DNA of 38,338 nucleotides from JAUNQW01 sp043424615 (GTDB lineage: Bacteria > Bacillota > Bacilli > Lactobacillales > Carnobacteriaceae_A), in contig JBHWOX010000006.1 in NCBI GenBank assembly GCA_043424615.1, positions 1 to 38,338 on the forward strand, read 5' to 3'. The notes under the pieces are model-generated. The model had not been told where the DNA came from, ran no database searches, and saw only the letters and a program-made list of their open reading frames with translations. Positions 32,401 through 38,338 of this stretch are shown one piece after another; the first letter of the stretch is position 1, and every line of letters starts with the position of its first letter. The position numbers were made by a program, and so were the translations under genes.

Positions 32401-34220
32401 CCGTCTGCACTTGCTTTATAGTTGGTCCAAGATGAACCTTGGCCATCGATGGATGTGATATTAACCTGACTTAATTCAGCTAGGCGAGATTCATTCTCTT
32501 CGTTTACGTCTTGTCCACTGGTCACGCGTGCAGTTGGTAGGTCGCCTGGTTGTTGAGAGATGACTTCAACCTTTTGAATTTGTTGCAAACCATTGTAGTC
32601 TGCTAGAACCCCTTGGACAACAATATGGTCTCCCAGTTGAACATTCACTGAATCTGCTGGATGGATAGCTAATCCGCCGGTTGCATCTTCAAAATGAACC
32701 GTATTTTTTAGAATCCCGTTGACCTGACCAGCCACTTGAACCTTTTGCCCATTAGCCAATTGACGTGCTTCAGCTATCGTGATGGTTTCAAGAGTCTCAG
32801 CCGGTTTGGGATTGTCTTGATTTGGATTGGTGGTGTCTGGATTTGGATCAGTGGATGGAGCTGGGGAGGAAGAAATTAATTTTCCTAATCCTGATACATC
32901 GTCTTTGGGAGCTACATCCCATTCGATGGTAGGATCAAGGGAATCTTCAATATTGGTATCCCCACTCAAAACGTCCGCTTTACGATAAAGCGATTGGTCT
33001 TTGTTGTAGTTAGTACGGTCTTTTATTTGACCAAAGGAGTCAATAATCTGATCTTTATGTTTTAAGACTACTGTGTCATCGCCATTAAAATTTGTTACAG
33101 CTTGATTTTTTAGGTCTGCTAACTCTAGTAATTCCGGAATGTCGGCTTTACCATGGCTAATCAGATAATATTGGCCGTCTTCTAGTCTGCCTTCTAAAGT
33201 TAAAGTCGAGGTCGGACTTGTATTAGCATTGGAATATAATTCAACAGAATAATCCCCTAAGTCAACAGCTTGGCCTGTTCCATTATAAATTTCAATGGCT
33301 TTGTTGTTGGCTGATCCCTCAATGATGGATGAAAAAAGCAAACTTTCTTTAAGGGTCGCTGGGGCTTTGACCATAGTATGTTGACCTAAATGGCTGAAGT
33401 CATCTTTAGCATATTCAATCCATTCTGCTTGAATATCTGTAGCGATGGCTTCCATGGTGTTGCCAGCAATGATTTCTGGTTTACGTACCAAGGTCACATC
33501 TTTAAGGTTATTCGTCCGCGCACCAAAATGTCCGATATTATCAATCAGAACTTCATTTTTTAAGAGTTGGATATGGTCATCCCCGTTAAAGTTTGCAACA
33601 GCTGATGACGCATTGGATTTGTCAGCAATGGCTGGACCAGCTTGGCTATTGGATATCACATAGACTTGTCCTGCAGCTAAGGTCCCAGACAAAGCATGGG
33701 TGGATTGGGCTTCCGTTTTACCGTTTGTAAAAAGTTTTAAGGAATACTGACTTAAGTCAACATCATCAGCCGTTCCATTGTAAATTTCAATGGCTTTATT
33801 GTTGGCTGATCCTTCCACATATTCTGAAATAATTAAATCTTCCGCTGCACCTGATATTTCAGGAGTAGTGGCTGTAGGTTGCTCTGCCACTGATGCGGTA
33901 GGCTCTGCCATCATTCGAGCTTGAAAGTTTTCATCACTTGCTTTCAAGTTTGGAGATTTTTGTGACGAATCAATAGAAGAGGATACATTTAAAGCTTCCA
34001 GGCTAGTATTTTCTTCTGGCTTGGCCGGTGCATCTTGAACACTGTCTTTGGATGATCCCAAGTAAGAATCTAATCGTTCTTGTTCATTGCTTACAATTTC
34101 TTGGGGATCCCTGGTTTCTCCTTCTATGGTTTGGGCTTGGACCGTTTGATCATCTGTTAAACCATAAACCGTAGAAACCAAGACGGCTCCCAGGGCAGCT
34201 TTCATCATTTTTTTCCACAT
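29472..34220 (-). CDS. LPXTG-anchored extracellular nuclease with two lamin-tail domains
   Basis: A 1582-residue secreted wall protein. Signal peptide 1-29 (cleavage likely after VQA). Two lamin-tail-like domains follow (about 124-275 and 292-445), each opening with EGSANNKAIEIYNGT. An OB-fold comes next (about 480-560), then a chitobiase-C-like segment with IYYTLDGSQPT (about 680-740) and a second OB-like region. The endonuclease/exonuclease/phosphatase domain (about 1033-1345) shows AVYNLENY, LTEVQDNDG, VIVNHWNSKGG, VAVGDFNDF and SDHDPI, the full metal-dependent nuclease set. Proline-rich and Asp/Gln-rich repeats lead to LPQTG (1553-1557), a hydrophobic span and a KRK tail for sortase anchoring. 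The layout matches ExeM/NucH-type DNases. Likely roles are digestion of extracellular DNA, nutrient phosphate gain and release from neutrophil traps. The gene is monocistronic. Confidence 0.93.
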   Translation of the reverse strand: MWKKMMKAALGAVLVSTVYGLTDDQTVQAQTIEGETRDPQEIVSNEQERLDSYLGSSKDSVQDAPAKPEENTSLEALNVSSSIDSSQKSPNLKASDENFQARMMAEPTASVAEQPTATTPEISGAAEDLIISEYVEGSANNKAIEIYNGTADDVDLSQYSLKLFTNGKTEAQSTHALSGTLAAGQVYVISNSQAGPAIADKSNASSAVANFNGDDHIQLLKNEVLIDNIGHFGARTNNLKDVTLVRKPEIIAGNTMEAIATDIQAEWIEYAKDDFSHLGQHTMVKAPATLKESLLFSSIIEGSANNKAIEIYNGTGQAVDLGDYSVELYSNANTSPTSTLTLEGRLEDGQYYLISHGKADIPELLELADLKNQAVTNFNGDDTVVLKHKDQIIDSFGQIKDRTNYNKDQSLYRKADVLSGDTNIEDSLDPTIEWDVAPKDDVSGLGKLISSSPAPSTDPNPDTTNPNQDNPKPAETLETITIAEARQLANGQKVQVAGQVNGILKNTVHFEDATGGLAIHPADSVNVQLGDHIVVQGVLADYNGLQQIQKVEVISQQPGDLPTARVTSGQDVNEENESRLAELSQVNITSIDGQGSSWTNYKASADGQDFLIRDERNELSLQVGQTYDRISGIIQQFNADYQILPRGKFDIVQDASVTQAPFANVPSGLVPTSTVIELETLTPGAKIYYTLDGSQPTSQSQLYQAPIVLSETGDVLIQAIASHPDLKDSPVQVFNYQVYDQAQGLNIHHIQGASHQSPLINQRVENIRGIVTAQYTIGSSVYVHMQNPDDQVDQNPNTSEAIVVYIGTKSNHPSLAKGDLIEVSGTVDEYWIDGFWSDMKEQDLPVTQINAREDKGGSVKVISKENPLPTAIVIESVPAKVSSEGTYHGGFASFDRDQYALDYWESLEGMRVAITEGIRTVAPQEHGDLWAVKASQTPETQAGGVLLKADDVNTEKIAFKPFPNRDNNGENGRNFDVITGDFFHASADDPITGVVMYDFGHYKIYNELADMKKRYQRGSTQPQSKTNMVQAKDKLTVAVYNLENYSANTASKETPEVKAQRLANAIGVVMNTPDIVGLTEVQDNDGQGQSGSSAADQSYQRLINDIEKLTGVKYRYLNIDPEYNVDGGAPHANIRVGFLYNPDRVTPIEAPQGGAWDAVQFDGENLSLNPGRIDPKNEAFNRSRKPLAAEFTFNETQDDVIVIVNHWNSKGGDNGIYGQVQPPVLSSQVQREKQAQAVANFVKAVQEKKPQANIVAVGDFNDFQWSKPLQILDGAGMTNMVNQVDPSHRYSYVYNGNSQTLDHAFVSDHLADQTDIEMLKINADFTDMSGRASDHDPIILQIDFGLAETPGQGDQTPPSKEEEPTPQPDPNKPTEEQAGQGEQTPPSKEEEPTPQPDPNDPTVEQPGQGEQTPPSKEEEPTPQPDPNDPTEEQADQGSKTDTPSSKDESGQNPVTPDKSDQEDQTDKDSNQDPASTAKPDQEDQTDKESNQDPASAGKPALGDQADKESNQDPALAGKPGLENQANSKPIADVKGEQLADQTDSGQASSSESLPQTGSAAGLAALGLSAILSGLGFVQMKRK
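29664..29843 (-). repeat. Three 60-base repeats in the nuclease gene (Asp/Gln-rich linker)
   Basis: Three degenerate 20-residue copies of the pattern DQEDQTDKESNQDPASAGKP lie just before the LPQTG sorting signal. The low-complexity acidic stalk would span the cell wall. Such repeats can change copy number by slippage. Confidence 0.85.
29919..30170 (-). repeat. Three 84-base repeats in the nuclease gene (Pro/Glu-rich linker)
   Basis: Three near-identical 28-residue units contain QTPPSKEEEPTPQPDPN. They directly follow the nuclease domain and form a rigid proline-rich stalk. High DNA identity between copies suggests recent duplication. Confidence 0.88.
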
Positions 34221-34271
34221 AAATTTCTTCCCTCCAACTTTTTCTCACTTTATTTCATCCTATCAAAGGGA

Positions 34272-34310
34272 TGTAAATTCTCTTTATAGAAGATGTAAAT
34301 TTTGTGTAAG
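34272..34310. promoter_or_regulatory. OmpR-family-like direct repeats upstream of the nuclease gene
   Basis: TGTAAA at 34272 and 34294 and TGTAAG at 34305 (plus strand) are spaced 22 and 11 bases, that is whole helical turns. The last pair reads TGTAAA-N5-TGTAAG, close to the WalR/VicR consensus TGTWAH-N5-TGTWAH. On the other strand TTTACA repeats also resemble Pho boxes. A promoter with -35 CTTACA (34305-34310) and -10 TATAAA (34283-34288) would be covered by them. Confidence 0.45.
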
Positions 34311-34350
34311 GATATTAGATTTCATGCTCGTAAATTTCGCTTAACAAATT

Positions 34351-34383
34351 AAAAACCCCTGCTTAGCAGAAAGCAAGCAGAGG
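34351..34383 (-). terminator. Terminator of the methionine aminopeptidase gene
   Basis: A 9-bp stem with one G-T pair (CCTCTGCTT with AAGCAGGGG on the minus strand) is followed by five T, about 20 bases after the stop codon. Confidence 0.85.
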
Positions 34384-34404
34384 AAGGGCTTAAAATATAA
34401 TAAA

Positions 34405-35172
34405 TTAATCTCCGATAGGTTCACCTTTTTGTAGGGTCAAGACGCGTGGACCTTCGGATGTAATAGCTAAGGTATGTTCATACTGACAGCTTAAGCCTCC
34501 ATCAGCCGTACGAGCGGTCCAACCATTATCGTCCATTTTTGATTTCCATGTCCCAGTATTAATCATAGGTTCTATAGTAATGGTCATTCCTTCTTTTAAT
34601 CGTTTACCAGTGCCAGCTTCTCCATAGTGATAGACGGTTGGAGGTTCGTGAAGAGTTGGACCCAAACCATGTCCAACAAATTCTCTAACCACTGAAAAAC
34701 CCTCGCCTTCAGCATAGCTTTGGATGGCATGTCCAATATCTCCAATGCGATTGCCGACTTGTGCTTGTTCAATTCCACGATAAAGTGATTCTTGAGTAAC
34801 CTCCATCAATTTTTTTACTTGATCATCCACCTCACCAATGGCATAAGACCAACAAGAATCTGACAAATAGCCATCCTTGTTAATCACAAAGTCGACTTTG
34901 ACCAAGTCCCCCTCTTTAAAAGCATAATCAGAAGGAAAGCCATGGCAAATTTCATCATTAATAGAAATACAAGTGGCATATTCATAGCCTTGGTAACCGA
35001 TTTGTTCACAGACGCCACCCTGTGATTCTATTTCATTTTGTACGAATTGGTCAATAGCATGAGCAGTGACTCCTGCTTTCATTTTATCTCTTAATTTTTC
35101 ATGTATCTGGGCATGTAAACTTCCCACTTCAGCCATTAAATTGATTTCTCTTTCAGATTTTCTAGTAATCAC
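34405..35172 (-). CDS. map: Type I methionine aminopeptidase
   Basis: A 255-residue cytosolic metalloprotease that removes the N-terminal methionine from new proteins. The pita-bread fold is recognised by the N-terminal ITRKSEREINLMAEVG, SINDEICHGFP, and the five metal ligands: Asp in VKVDFV, Asp in LSDSCWS, His in FVGHGLGPTLHE, Glu in TITIEPM and Glu in CQYEHTLAI. The start is GTG at 35172 with a weak AAAGAG-type site. It agrees with the usual MIT(L/R)KS opening of the family. In many Firmicutes map lies in the ribosomal-protein operon. Here it stands alone with its own promoter and terminator, so it may be a second copy. Confidence 0.95.
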   Translation of the reverse strand: MITRKSEREINLMAEVGSLHAQIHEKLRDKMKAGVTAHAIDQFVQNEIESQGGVCEQIGYQGYEYATCISINDEICHGFPSDYAFKEGDLVKVDFVINKDGYLSDSCWSYAIGEVDDQVKKLMEVTQESLYRGIEQAQVGNRIGDIGHAIQSYAEGEGFSVVREFVGHGLGPTLHEPPTVYHYGEAGTGKRLKEGMTITIEPMINTGTWKSKMDDNGWTARTADGGLSCQYEHTLAITSEGPRVLTLQKGEPIGD

Positions 35173-35204
35173 ACTATCACTCTTTCTATAGATCTTGTAA
35201 TTCT

Positions 35205-35210
35205 ATTATA
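35205..35210 (-). promoter_or_regulatory. -10 promoter element of map
   Basis: The minus strand shows TATAAT about 33 bases upstream of the GTG start, between the VanZ-like stop and map. The -35 is weak. Confidence 0.5.
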
Positions 35211-35221
35211 CTGCAATCTTT

Positions 35222-35719
35222 TTATTTCCATAACTTTGATTGGCTTAATCGACCAATCAAAATTCCCGCTAATCCACCAAAACTATCCAAAAACAAATCA
35301 TCCACTAGAGCAGAGCGACCTTCTTGAAAGGATTGGTGAAATTCATCAAAGGACGCATAGCCGATGGTAATTAAAAGGGCTAATGTTATTTTCAAGCCAA
35401 CTGACTTTACTTGGCCTGTCAATGCCCGATACCAAAAAAACCCCAAGCAAGCGAAAGCTAAAAAATGCAAGCTTTTTCTAATAAAAAACTCAATAAAGGC
35501 CGCGTAGCCGATGGTTTGAATAGAGAGAGTTTGACCTCCATAGTTAACTTCCAAACCTTCAATCATACGGTAAATGAAAGGGAAGGAAAGATATTTTTCA
35601 ATCCAAGGAATGAGACTTTGTTCAGCATAGGTCTGGGCTGAAAAATAATATATCAATCCCATCAAAGATATAGCGGCTATTAGATACAACAGCCTCTTGT
35701 GCTGTTTTTTCAATTTCAA
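35222..35719 (-). CDS. VanZ-like membrane protein
   Basis: A small membrane protein of 165 residues with four predicted spans (about 10-28, 72-95, 102-120 and 135-155). The family signature IGYASFDEFHQSFQEGRSALVDDLFLDSFGGLAGILIG lies in the last third, with the acidic/His cluster DEFHQ and DDLFLD. VanZ proteins are linked to low-level teicoplanin resistance, but their reaction is unknown. The likely start is TTG at 35719, six bases after GGAGGGGGA. An upstream in-frame start at 35803 would read through that ribosome-binding site as Glu-Gly-Gly-Gly and through a hairpin. It lies between an M23 peptidase gene and map, in the same direction. Confidence 0.85.
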   Translation of the reverse strand: MKLKKQHKRLLYLIAAISLMGLIYYFSAQTYAEQSLIPWIEKYLSFPFIYRMIEGLEVNYGGQTLSIQTIGYAAFIEFFIRKSLHFLAFACLGFFWYRALTGQVKSVGLKITLALLITIGYASFDEFHQSFQEGRSALVDDLFLDSFGGLAGILIGRLSQSKLWK

Positions 35720-35757
35720 GCTGACTCCCCCTCCCTCTATTCTTATAAGATAAAATG

Positions 35758-35787
35758 AAAGGGACCTGACTAAAGTCAAGCCCCTTT
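35758..35787. terminator. Hairpin between the M23 peptidase and VanZ-like genes
   Basis: The outer stem AAAGGG/CCCTTT and the inner stem TGACT/AGTCA form a two-part hairpin just after the M23 stop. The T run is better on the plus strand, so its terminator role for the leftward M23 gene is only moderately supported. Confidence 0.5.
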
Positions 35788-35807
35788 TTGGATGAATAAA
35801 CAAGGAT

Positions 35808-36743
35808 TTACAAATAATCTAGGGGATTAAGGCAACGTCCTTGTTGGCGAACTTCGAAATGCAAGTGCACACCGGTGGAATGACCTGTAGTTCCCATCTG
35901 CCCAATCACTTGTCCGGCTTGTACAAAATCTCCTACAGCAAACGGAGCTGAATCTGAGACCATATGAGCATATAGGGTTTGCCAGTGGTTTCCATGGTTG
36001 ATTAGCATGCAATAGCCATAACCCCCTCGATAGCCGACAAATTCAACCTGCCCATCAGCAGCTGCCATGATTGATCCTGAACCTGCTATATCTAAACCCT
36101 GATGCATGCGGTAACGGCCGCTAATGGGATGTTTCCTCATGCCATAAAGAGAAGTGATGTGCCCTCCCTGAGTTGGCCAATGCAGAGGACCAGTTGAAGC
36201 AAAAGCTTCCAAACTGCCAAATGTAGGATTCCGCCTAACAAAAGACTGAAAGAAAACCTGTCTATCGTCCTTAGCTTGATCATAGACATCCTTATTTTCT
36301 TTCACTCGGTCAAGTTGGTCAGTATAATGGGCGATTTCTTCTTTCATCTCATAAAGTTGAAGGTGGAGAGCATAGTATTCTTGCTCATCTTCTATTCGAT
36401 TTAATTCGAGTTCGATAGCTTTTTGCTGCAGAACATTTCTTTCTTTCAATTTATTTCGTTCTAATTCAGCGATTTTTTGGCTTAGCTGATTATGGTAGTC
36501 ATAAATAATCTGGATGTTTTCATCCGCTTGATCAACTAACTGGACCTCATTCTTTATTTTTTTCTCTTTTTTTAGAATTTGCTGCTGTAGCTTGTCTAAT
36601 TCTTCTTCTAAATAATCTAACTGACATTCGTATTCGACTTGTTCATTGCATAAAAAATCTTCTTCGACCACCGAAAAAGGGTTAACAGTAGCCATAACAA
36701 TTATAAAACTGGCAAGAATCGGCTTAAAAATTAAACTATTCAA
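35808..36743 (-). CDS. Secreted M23 (lysostaphin-like) peptidoglycan endopeptidase with coiled coil
   Basis: A 311-residue exported protein. A hydrophobic segment (about 5-22) serves as signal or anchor. Residues 40-165 form a charged coiled coil (for example EEELDKLQQQILKKEKK), as in EnvC-type proteins. The M23 domain (about 188-311) has its zinc ligands in HQGLDIA (His214, Asp218) and HLHFE (His295), with His260 (YAH) and His293 as catalytic residues. It should cut peptide cross-bridges of peptidoglycan during growth or cell separation. The start is TTG at 36743 with AGGAGG eight bases upstream, behind a TATAAT promoter at 36780. Two cysteines (32 and 40) follow the signal segment. A second M23 gene lies nearby on the same strand. 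Confidence 0.92.
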   Translation of the reverse strand: MNSLIFKPILASFIIVMATVNPFSVVEEDFLCNEQVEYECQLDYLEEELDKLQQQILKKEKKIKNEVQLVDQADENIQIIYDYHNQLSQKIAELERNKLKERNVLQQKAIELELNRIEDEQEYYALHLQLYEMKEEIAHYTDQLDRVKENKDVYDQAKDDRQVFFQSFVRRNPTFGSLEAFASTGPLHWPTQGGHITSLYGMRKHPISGRYRMHQGLDIAGSGSIMAAADGQVEFVGYRGGYGYCMLINHGNHWQTLYAHMVSDSAPFAVGDFVQAGQVIGQMGTTGHSTGVHLHFEVRQQGRCLNPLDYL

Positions 36744-36779
36744 TAGGGAATCCTCCTCAGAATCCCCCTACTCGATTCT

Positions 36780-36785
36780 ATTATA
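36780..36785 (-). promoter_or_regulatory. -10 promoter element of the M23 gene
   Basis: TATAAT on the minus strand, about 37 bases before the TTG start and just after the preceding gene's terminator. Confidence 0.55.
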
Positions 36786-36808
36786 AGCCATTAAAAGTAG
36801 AAAAGCAT

Positions 36809-36833
36809 TAAAAAAAGCAGGATAAACCCGCTT
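36809..36833 (-). terminator. Terminator of the small unknown gene
   Basis: A 7-bp stem with one G-T pair (AAGCGGG with CCTGCTT on the minus strand) runs into a stretch of seven T directly after the stop codon. Confidence 0.75.
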
Positions 36834-36837
36834 AATT

Positions 36838-37284
36838 TTAACTATAATTGATGGAATACATTTGTAAGCTGAATTCATTAAAGCTAAAGTGTTTGTTTTC
36901 ACTTAAGCCACGTGTTGGAATATCAACAAAAAATAATATGGCTTCTTGAGGACCCACTTGACCAAGGTAATCTTTATTTAAAGCCACATTCGCCACTGAA
37001 AATTGTGTATCCACACCAGTCGTTACCATTGGATGTAATTGTGCTGCAAATTGATTAATGCTCTGATCTAAATTGTTGATCATTAGGAATAAGACGCGTG
37101 TTTTTTGACTTTCTTGGTTGTAGAATCCATTCATAGCGAAAACAGAAAAGCCTTTTTTCCATTCATTCTGATCGACAAAATTTTGAGCCGACTCAATAGC
37201 TAACTCTAACTGGTTATCAGAAGCATCAATTTCTTCCAAAGTTTGGGCTTGTTTAGGTGTTAAATGAACATTAATTTTAGACAT
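36838..37284 (-). CDS. Unknown 148-residue soluble protein between two M23 peptidase genes
   Basis: I do not recognise this gene with confidence. It encodes 148 residues with no signal peptide or membrane span. The first 50 residues are helical and polar. The rest looks like a beta-sandwich: KGFSVFAMNGFYNQ, RVLFLMINNLDQSINQFAAQLHP, DTQFSVANVALNKDYLGQVGPQEAILFFVDIPTRGL and EFSLQMYSIN. Conserved-looking INN and proline-containing turns faintly recall SLAP-type accessory domains of Gram-positives. The start is ATG at 37284, with AAGGAG six bases upstream. An ATG 15 bases earlier lacks a site. It has its own terminator. A cytoplasmic role next to cell-wall hydrolases is unclear. Confidence 0.6.
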   Translation of the reverse strand: MSKINVHLTPKQAQTLEEIDASDNQLELAIESAQNFVDQNEWKKGFSVFAMNGFYNQESQKTRVLFLMINNLDQSINQFAAQLHPMVTTGVDTQFSVANVALNKDYLGQVGPQEAILFFVDIPTRGLSENKHFSFNEFSLQMYSINYS

Positions 37285-37368
37285 CGTATACTCCTTCAAT
37301 ATAAATATTTACATTTCAAGCTTAACATAATTTTTCAGCCTGTCGATAGCATATAAAAATATTCTATT

Positions 37369-37398
37369 AAAAAAGCCAGACCTTTTACTGTCTGGCTT
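37369..37398 (-). terminator. Terminator of the right-edge M23 gene
   Basis: A perfect 9-bp stem (AAGCCAGAC with GTCTGGCTT, 8-base loop) ends in a T run on the minus strand, immediately after the stop codon. Confidence 0.88.
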
Positions 37399-37403
37399 GT
37401 TTA

Positions 37404-38338
37404 TTATCTAATGTAGTTCATTGGATTGCGTGTTTGGCCATTCACGCGTGTTTCAAAGTGTAAGTGGACGCCTGTTGAATTTCCAGTTGTTCCCATAGTC
37501 GCAATGTTTTGCCCACGTGAAACTTTTTGTCCTGGGGATACGTTGAAACTGGCTAAGTGAGCGTAAAGAGTAGATAAACCATTGCCATGATCAATCACAA
37601 TGCGGTTACCATAACCTCCAGCCCAGCCTGTTTGAGTGACTGTTCCAGCTTCAGCAGCTAAAATTCGTCCACCTCCTGCAATATCAACACCAGAGTGGAA
37701 GCGAATACCCCCAAAAATAGGGTGAGTACGGTTGCCATAAGGAGAAGTCACACGGCGAGCATCTGCTGGCCAATGAAGGCGGCTAGATGATGGAGCAGCT
37801 TGAACTTCTTTAGCAGGCTTAACTTCAACATTCACTGCTTGCTTCGCTTGTTCTTCTTTTTTAGCTTGAGCTGCTGCTTCTGCTTCTTTTTTAGCTTGGG
37901 CTGCGGCTTCCGCCTCTTTTTTAGCTTGGGCTGCGGTTTCAGCTTCGGCTTGAGCTTGAGCTGATTTTTCAGCTTGAGCTTGGGCTGCAGCTTCAGCTTG
38001 GGCTGCTTTTTCAGCTTGAGCTACCGATTCAGCCTGGATGGCCTCAGCTTGGACTTGTGCTTCTGTATCAGCTTGAGCTGTTGCTTCTGCTTCAGCTTGG
38101 GCTTCCGCTTGAGCTTCTGCCTCTGCTTGAGCTGCGGCTTCTGCCTCAGCTTGGGCTTGAGCTTCTGCCTCAGCTTGGGCTTGAGCTTCTGCCTCAGCTT
38201 GGGCTTGAGCTTCCGCCTCAGCTTGGGCTTGAGCTTCTGCCTCAGCTTGGGCTTGAGCTTCTGCCTCAGCTTGGGCTTGAGCTTCTGCCTCAGCTTGGGC
38301 TTGAGCTTCCGCCTCAGCTTGGGCTTGAGCTTCTACAT
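37404..38338 (-). CDS. M23 endopeptidase with long Ala/Gln/Glu repeat region (5' end beyond the window)
   Basis: The frame is open without a stop from the right edge to 37404, so at least 311 C-terminal residues are present and the start lies outside the window. The visible N-terminal part is almost only Ala, Gln and Glu (later Lys), in 8-residue repeats, which should form a long helix or coiled coil. The last 125 residues are an M23 domain: HWPADARRVTSPYGNRTHP, HSGVDIAGGG (zinc His and Asp), LYAHLASF and HLHFETRVNG. It closely resembles the M23 domain 1.5 kb downstream. A role in trimming peptidoglycan at the cell surface is expected. A secretion signal would be in the missing part. A GTG at 37835 is an internal codon and not the start. 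Confidence 0.9.
   Translation of the reverse strand, partial: VEAQAQAEAEAQAQAEAEAQAQAEAEAQAQAEAEAQAQAEAEAQAQAEAEAQAQAEAEAQAQAEAEAAAQAEAEAQAEAQAEAEATAQADTEAQVQAEAIQAESVAQAEKAAQAEAAAQAQAEKSAQAQAEAETAAQAKKEAEAAAQAKKEAEAAAQAKKEEQAKQAVNVEVKPAKEVQAAPSSSRLHWPADARRVTSPYGNRTHPIFGGIRFHSGVDIAGGGRILAAEAGTVTQTGWAGGYGNRIVIDHGNGLSTLYAHLASFNVSPGQKVSRGQNIATMGTTGNSTGVHLHFETRVNGQTRNPMNYIR
38143..38334 (-). repeat. Eight tandem 24-base repeats in the M23 gene
   Basis: Eight consecutive 24-base units, differing only in a T/C at the last base, encode 8-residue blocks of Ala alternating with Glu or Gln. The array reaches to within four bases of the window edge and may continue. Identity is high enough for slippage and for assembly collapse. 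Confidence 0.92.

Noticed and set aside
37404..37835. A short stand-alone M23 gene starting with GTG at 37835
   Set aside because: The frame stays open to the right edge with a coding repeat region and no ribosome-binding site at this GTG, so it is the end of a longer gene.
38143..38334. Regular 24-base repeats looking like a CRISPR array
   Set aside because: The units are contiguous without spacers and are in frame within the M23 gene, coding Ala/Glu/Gln.

Overview
The window is low-GC DNA with strong AGGAGG-type ribosome-binding sites, extended TGn -10 promoters, an LPXTG-anchored surface protein, LCP (LytR-CpsA-Psr) and Wzx/Wzy-type polysaccharide genes, a ScaR/SloR-type metalloregulator and a DUF1846 protein. 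This suggests a Gram-positive coccus or rod of the order Lactobacillales. Aerococcaceae is my best guess, but I cannot prove the genus from the sequence alone. No rRNA, tRNA, prophage, insertion sequence or CRISPR array was seen. No stretch longer than 300 bases lacks a gene.

Layout. Bases 1-10630 hold mixed housekeeping and regulatory genes: a C39-like cysteine peptidase coupled to a SWIM-SNF2 helicase, a luciferase-like oxidoreductase, a SigH/ComX-like sigma factor divergent from a probable ComK-family regulator, an orphan beta-class DNA methyltransferase, a DtxR-family regulator, a DUF1846 protein and a small unknown protein. Bases 10800-29250 form a surface-polysaccharide locus bounded by galU and galE. 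It contains an initiating phosphoglycosyltransferase, two extracytoplasmic lipoproteins (a family-5 solute-binding protein and an arylsulfotransferase-like enzyme), a CMP-nonulosonate synthetase fused to a PseG-like domain, a nonulosonate synthase, a sialyltransferase-like enzyme, a Wzy-like polymerase, two GT2 glycosyltransferases, a Wzx-like flippase, an acetyltransferase, a pyruvyltransferase and an LCP ligase. Bases 29470-38338 hold cell-surface and envelope genes: a 1582-residue wall-anchored nuclease, methionine aminopeptidase, a VanZ-like protein, two M23 endopeptidases (one running off the right edge) and a small unknown protein.

How the genes fit together. The polysaccharide genes read leftward with gaps of 0-25 bases and several start/stop overlaps, so most are translationally coupled. 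A hairpin near 26665 separates the initiating transferase from the rest, and a weaker one near 20530 splits the nonulosonate/lipoprotein half from the assembly half. The model is: lipid-linked repeat unit started by the phosphoglycosyltransferase, extended by GT2 enzymes, capped or decorated with a CMP-activated nine-carbon acidic sugar (sialic, legionaminic or pseudaminic type), acetylated and pyruvylated, flipped by Wzx, polymerised by Wzy and attached to peptidoglycan by the LCP protein. The most unusual part is the block 20559-26616. Here two secreted lipoproteins, one with all four expected arylsulfotransferase active-site residues, are interleaved with the nonulosonate activation genes. 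This hints at extracytoplasmic modification of the polymer, possibly sulfation, which is inference. Early nonulosonate steps and the Wzz/tyrosine-kinase regulators are not in the window.

Other points of interest are an ATT start codon inferred for the sulfotransferase-like lipoprotein, a GalU whose GxGTR signature reads GLGLN, a competence-regulator pair sharing a palindrome, and OmpR-family-like direct repeats in front of the wall-anchored nuclease.
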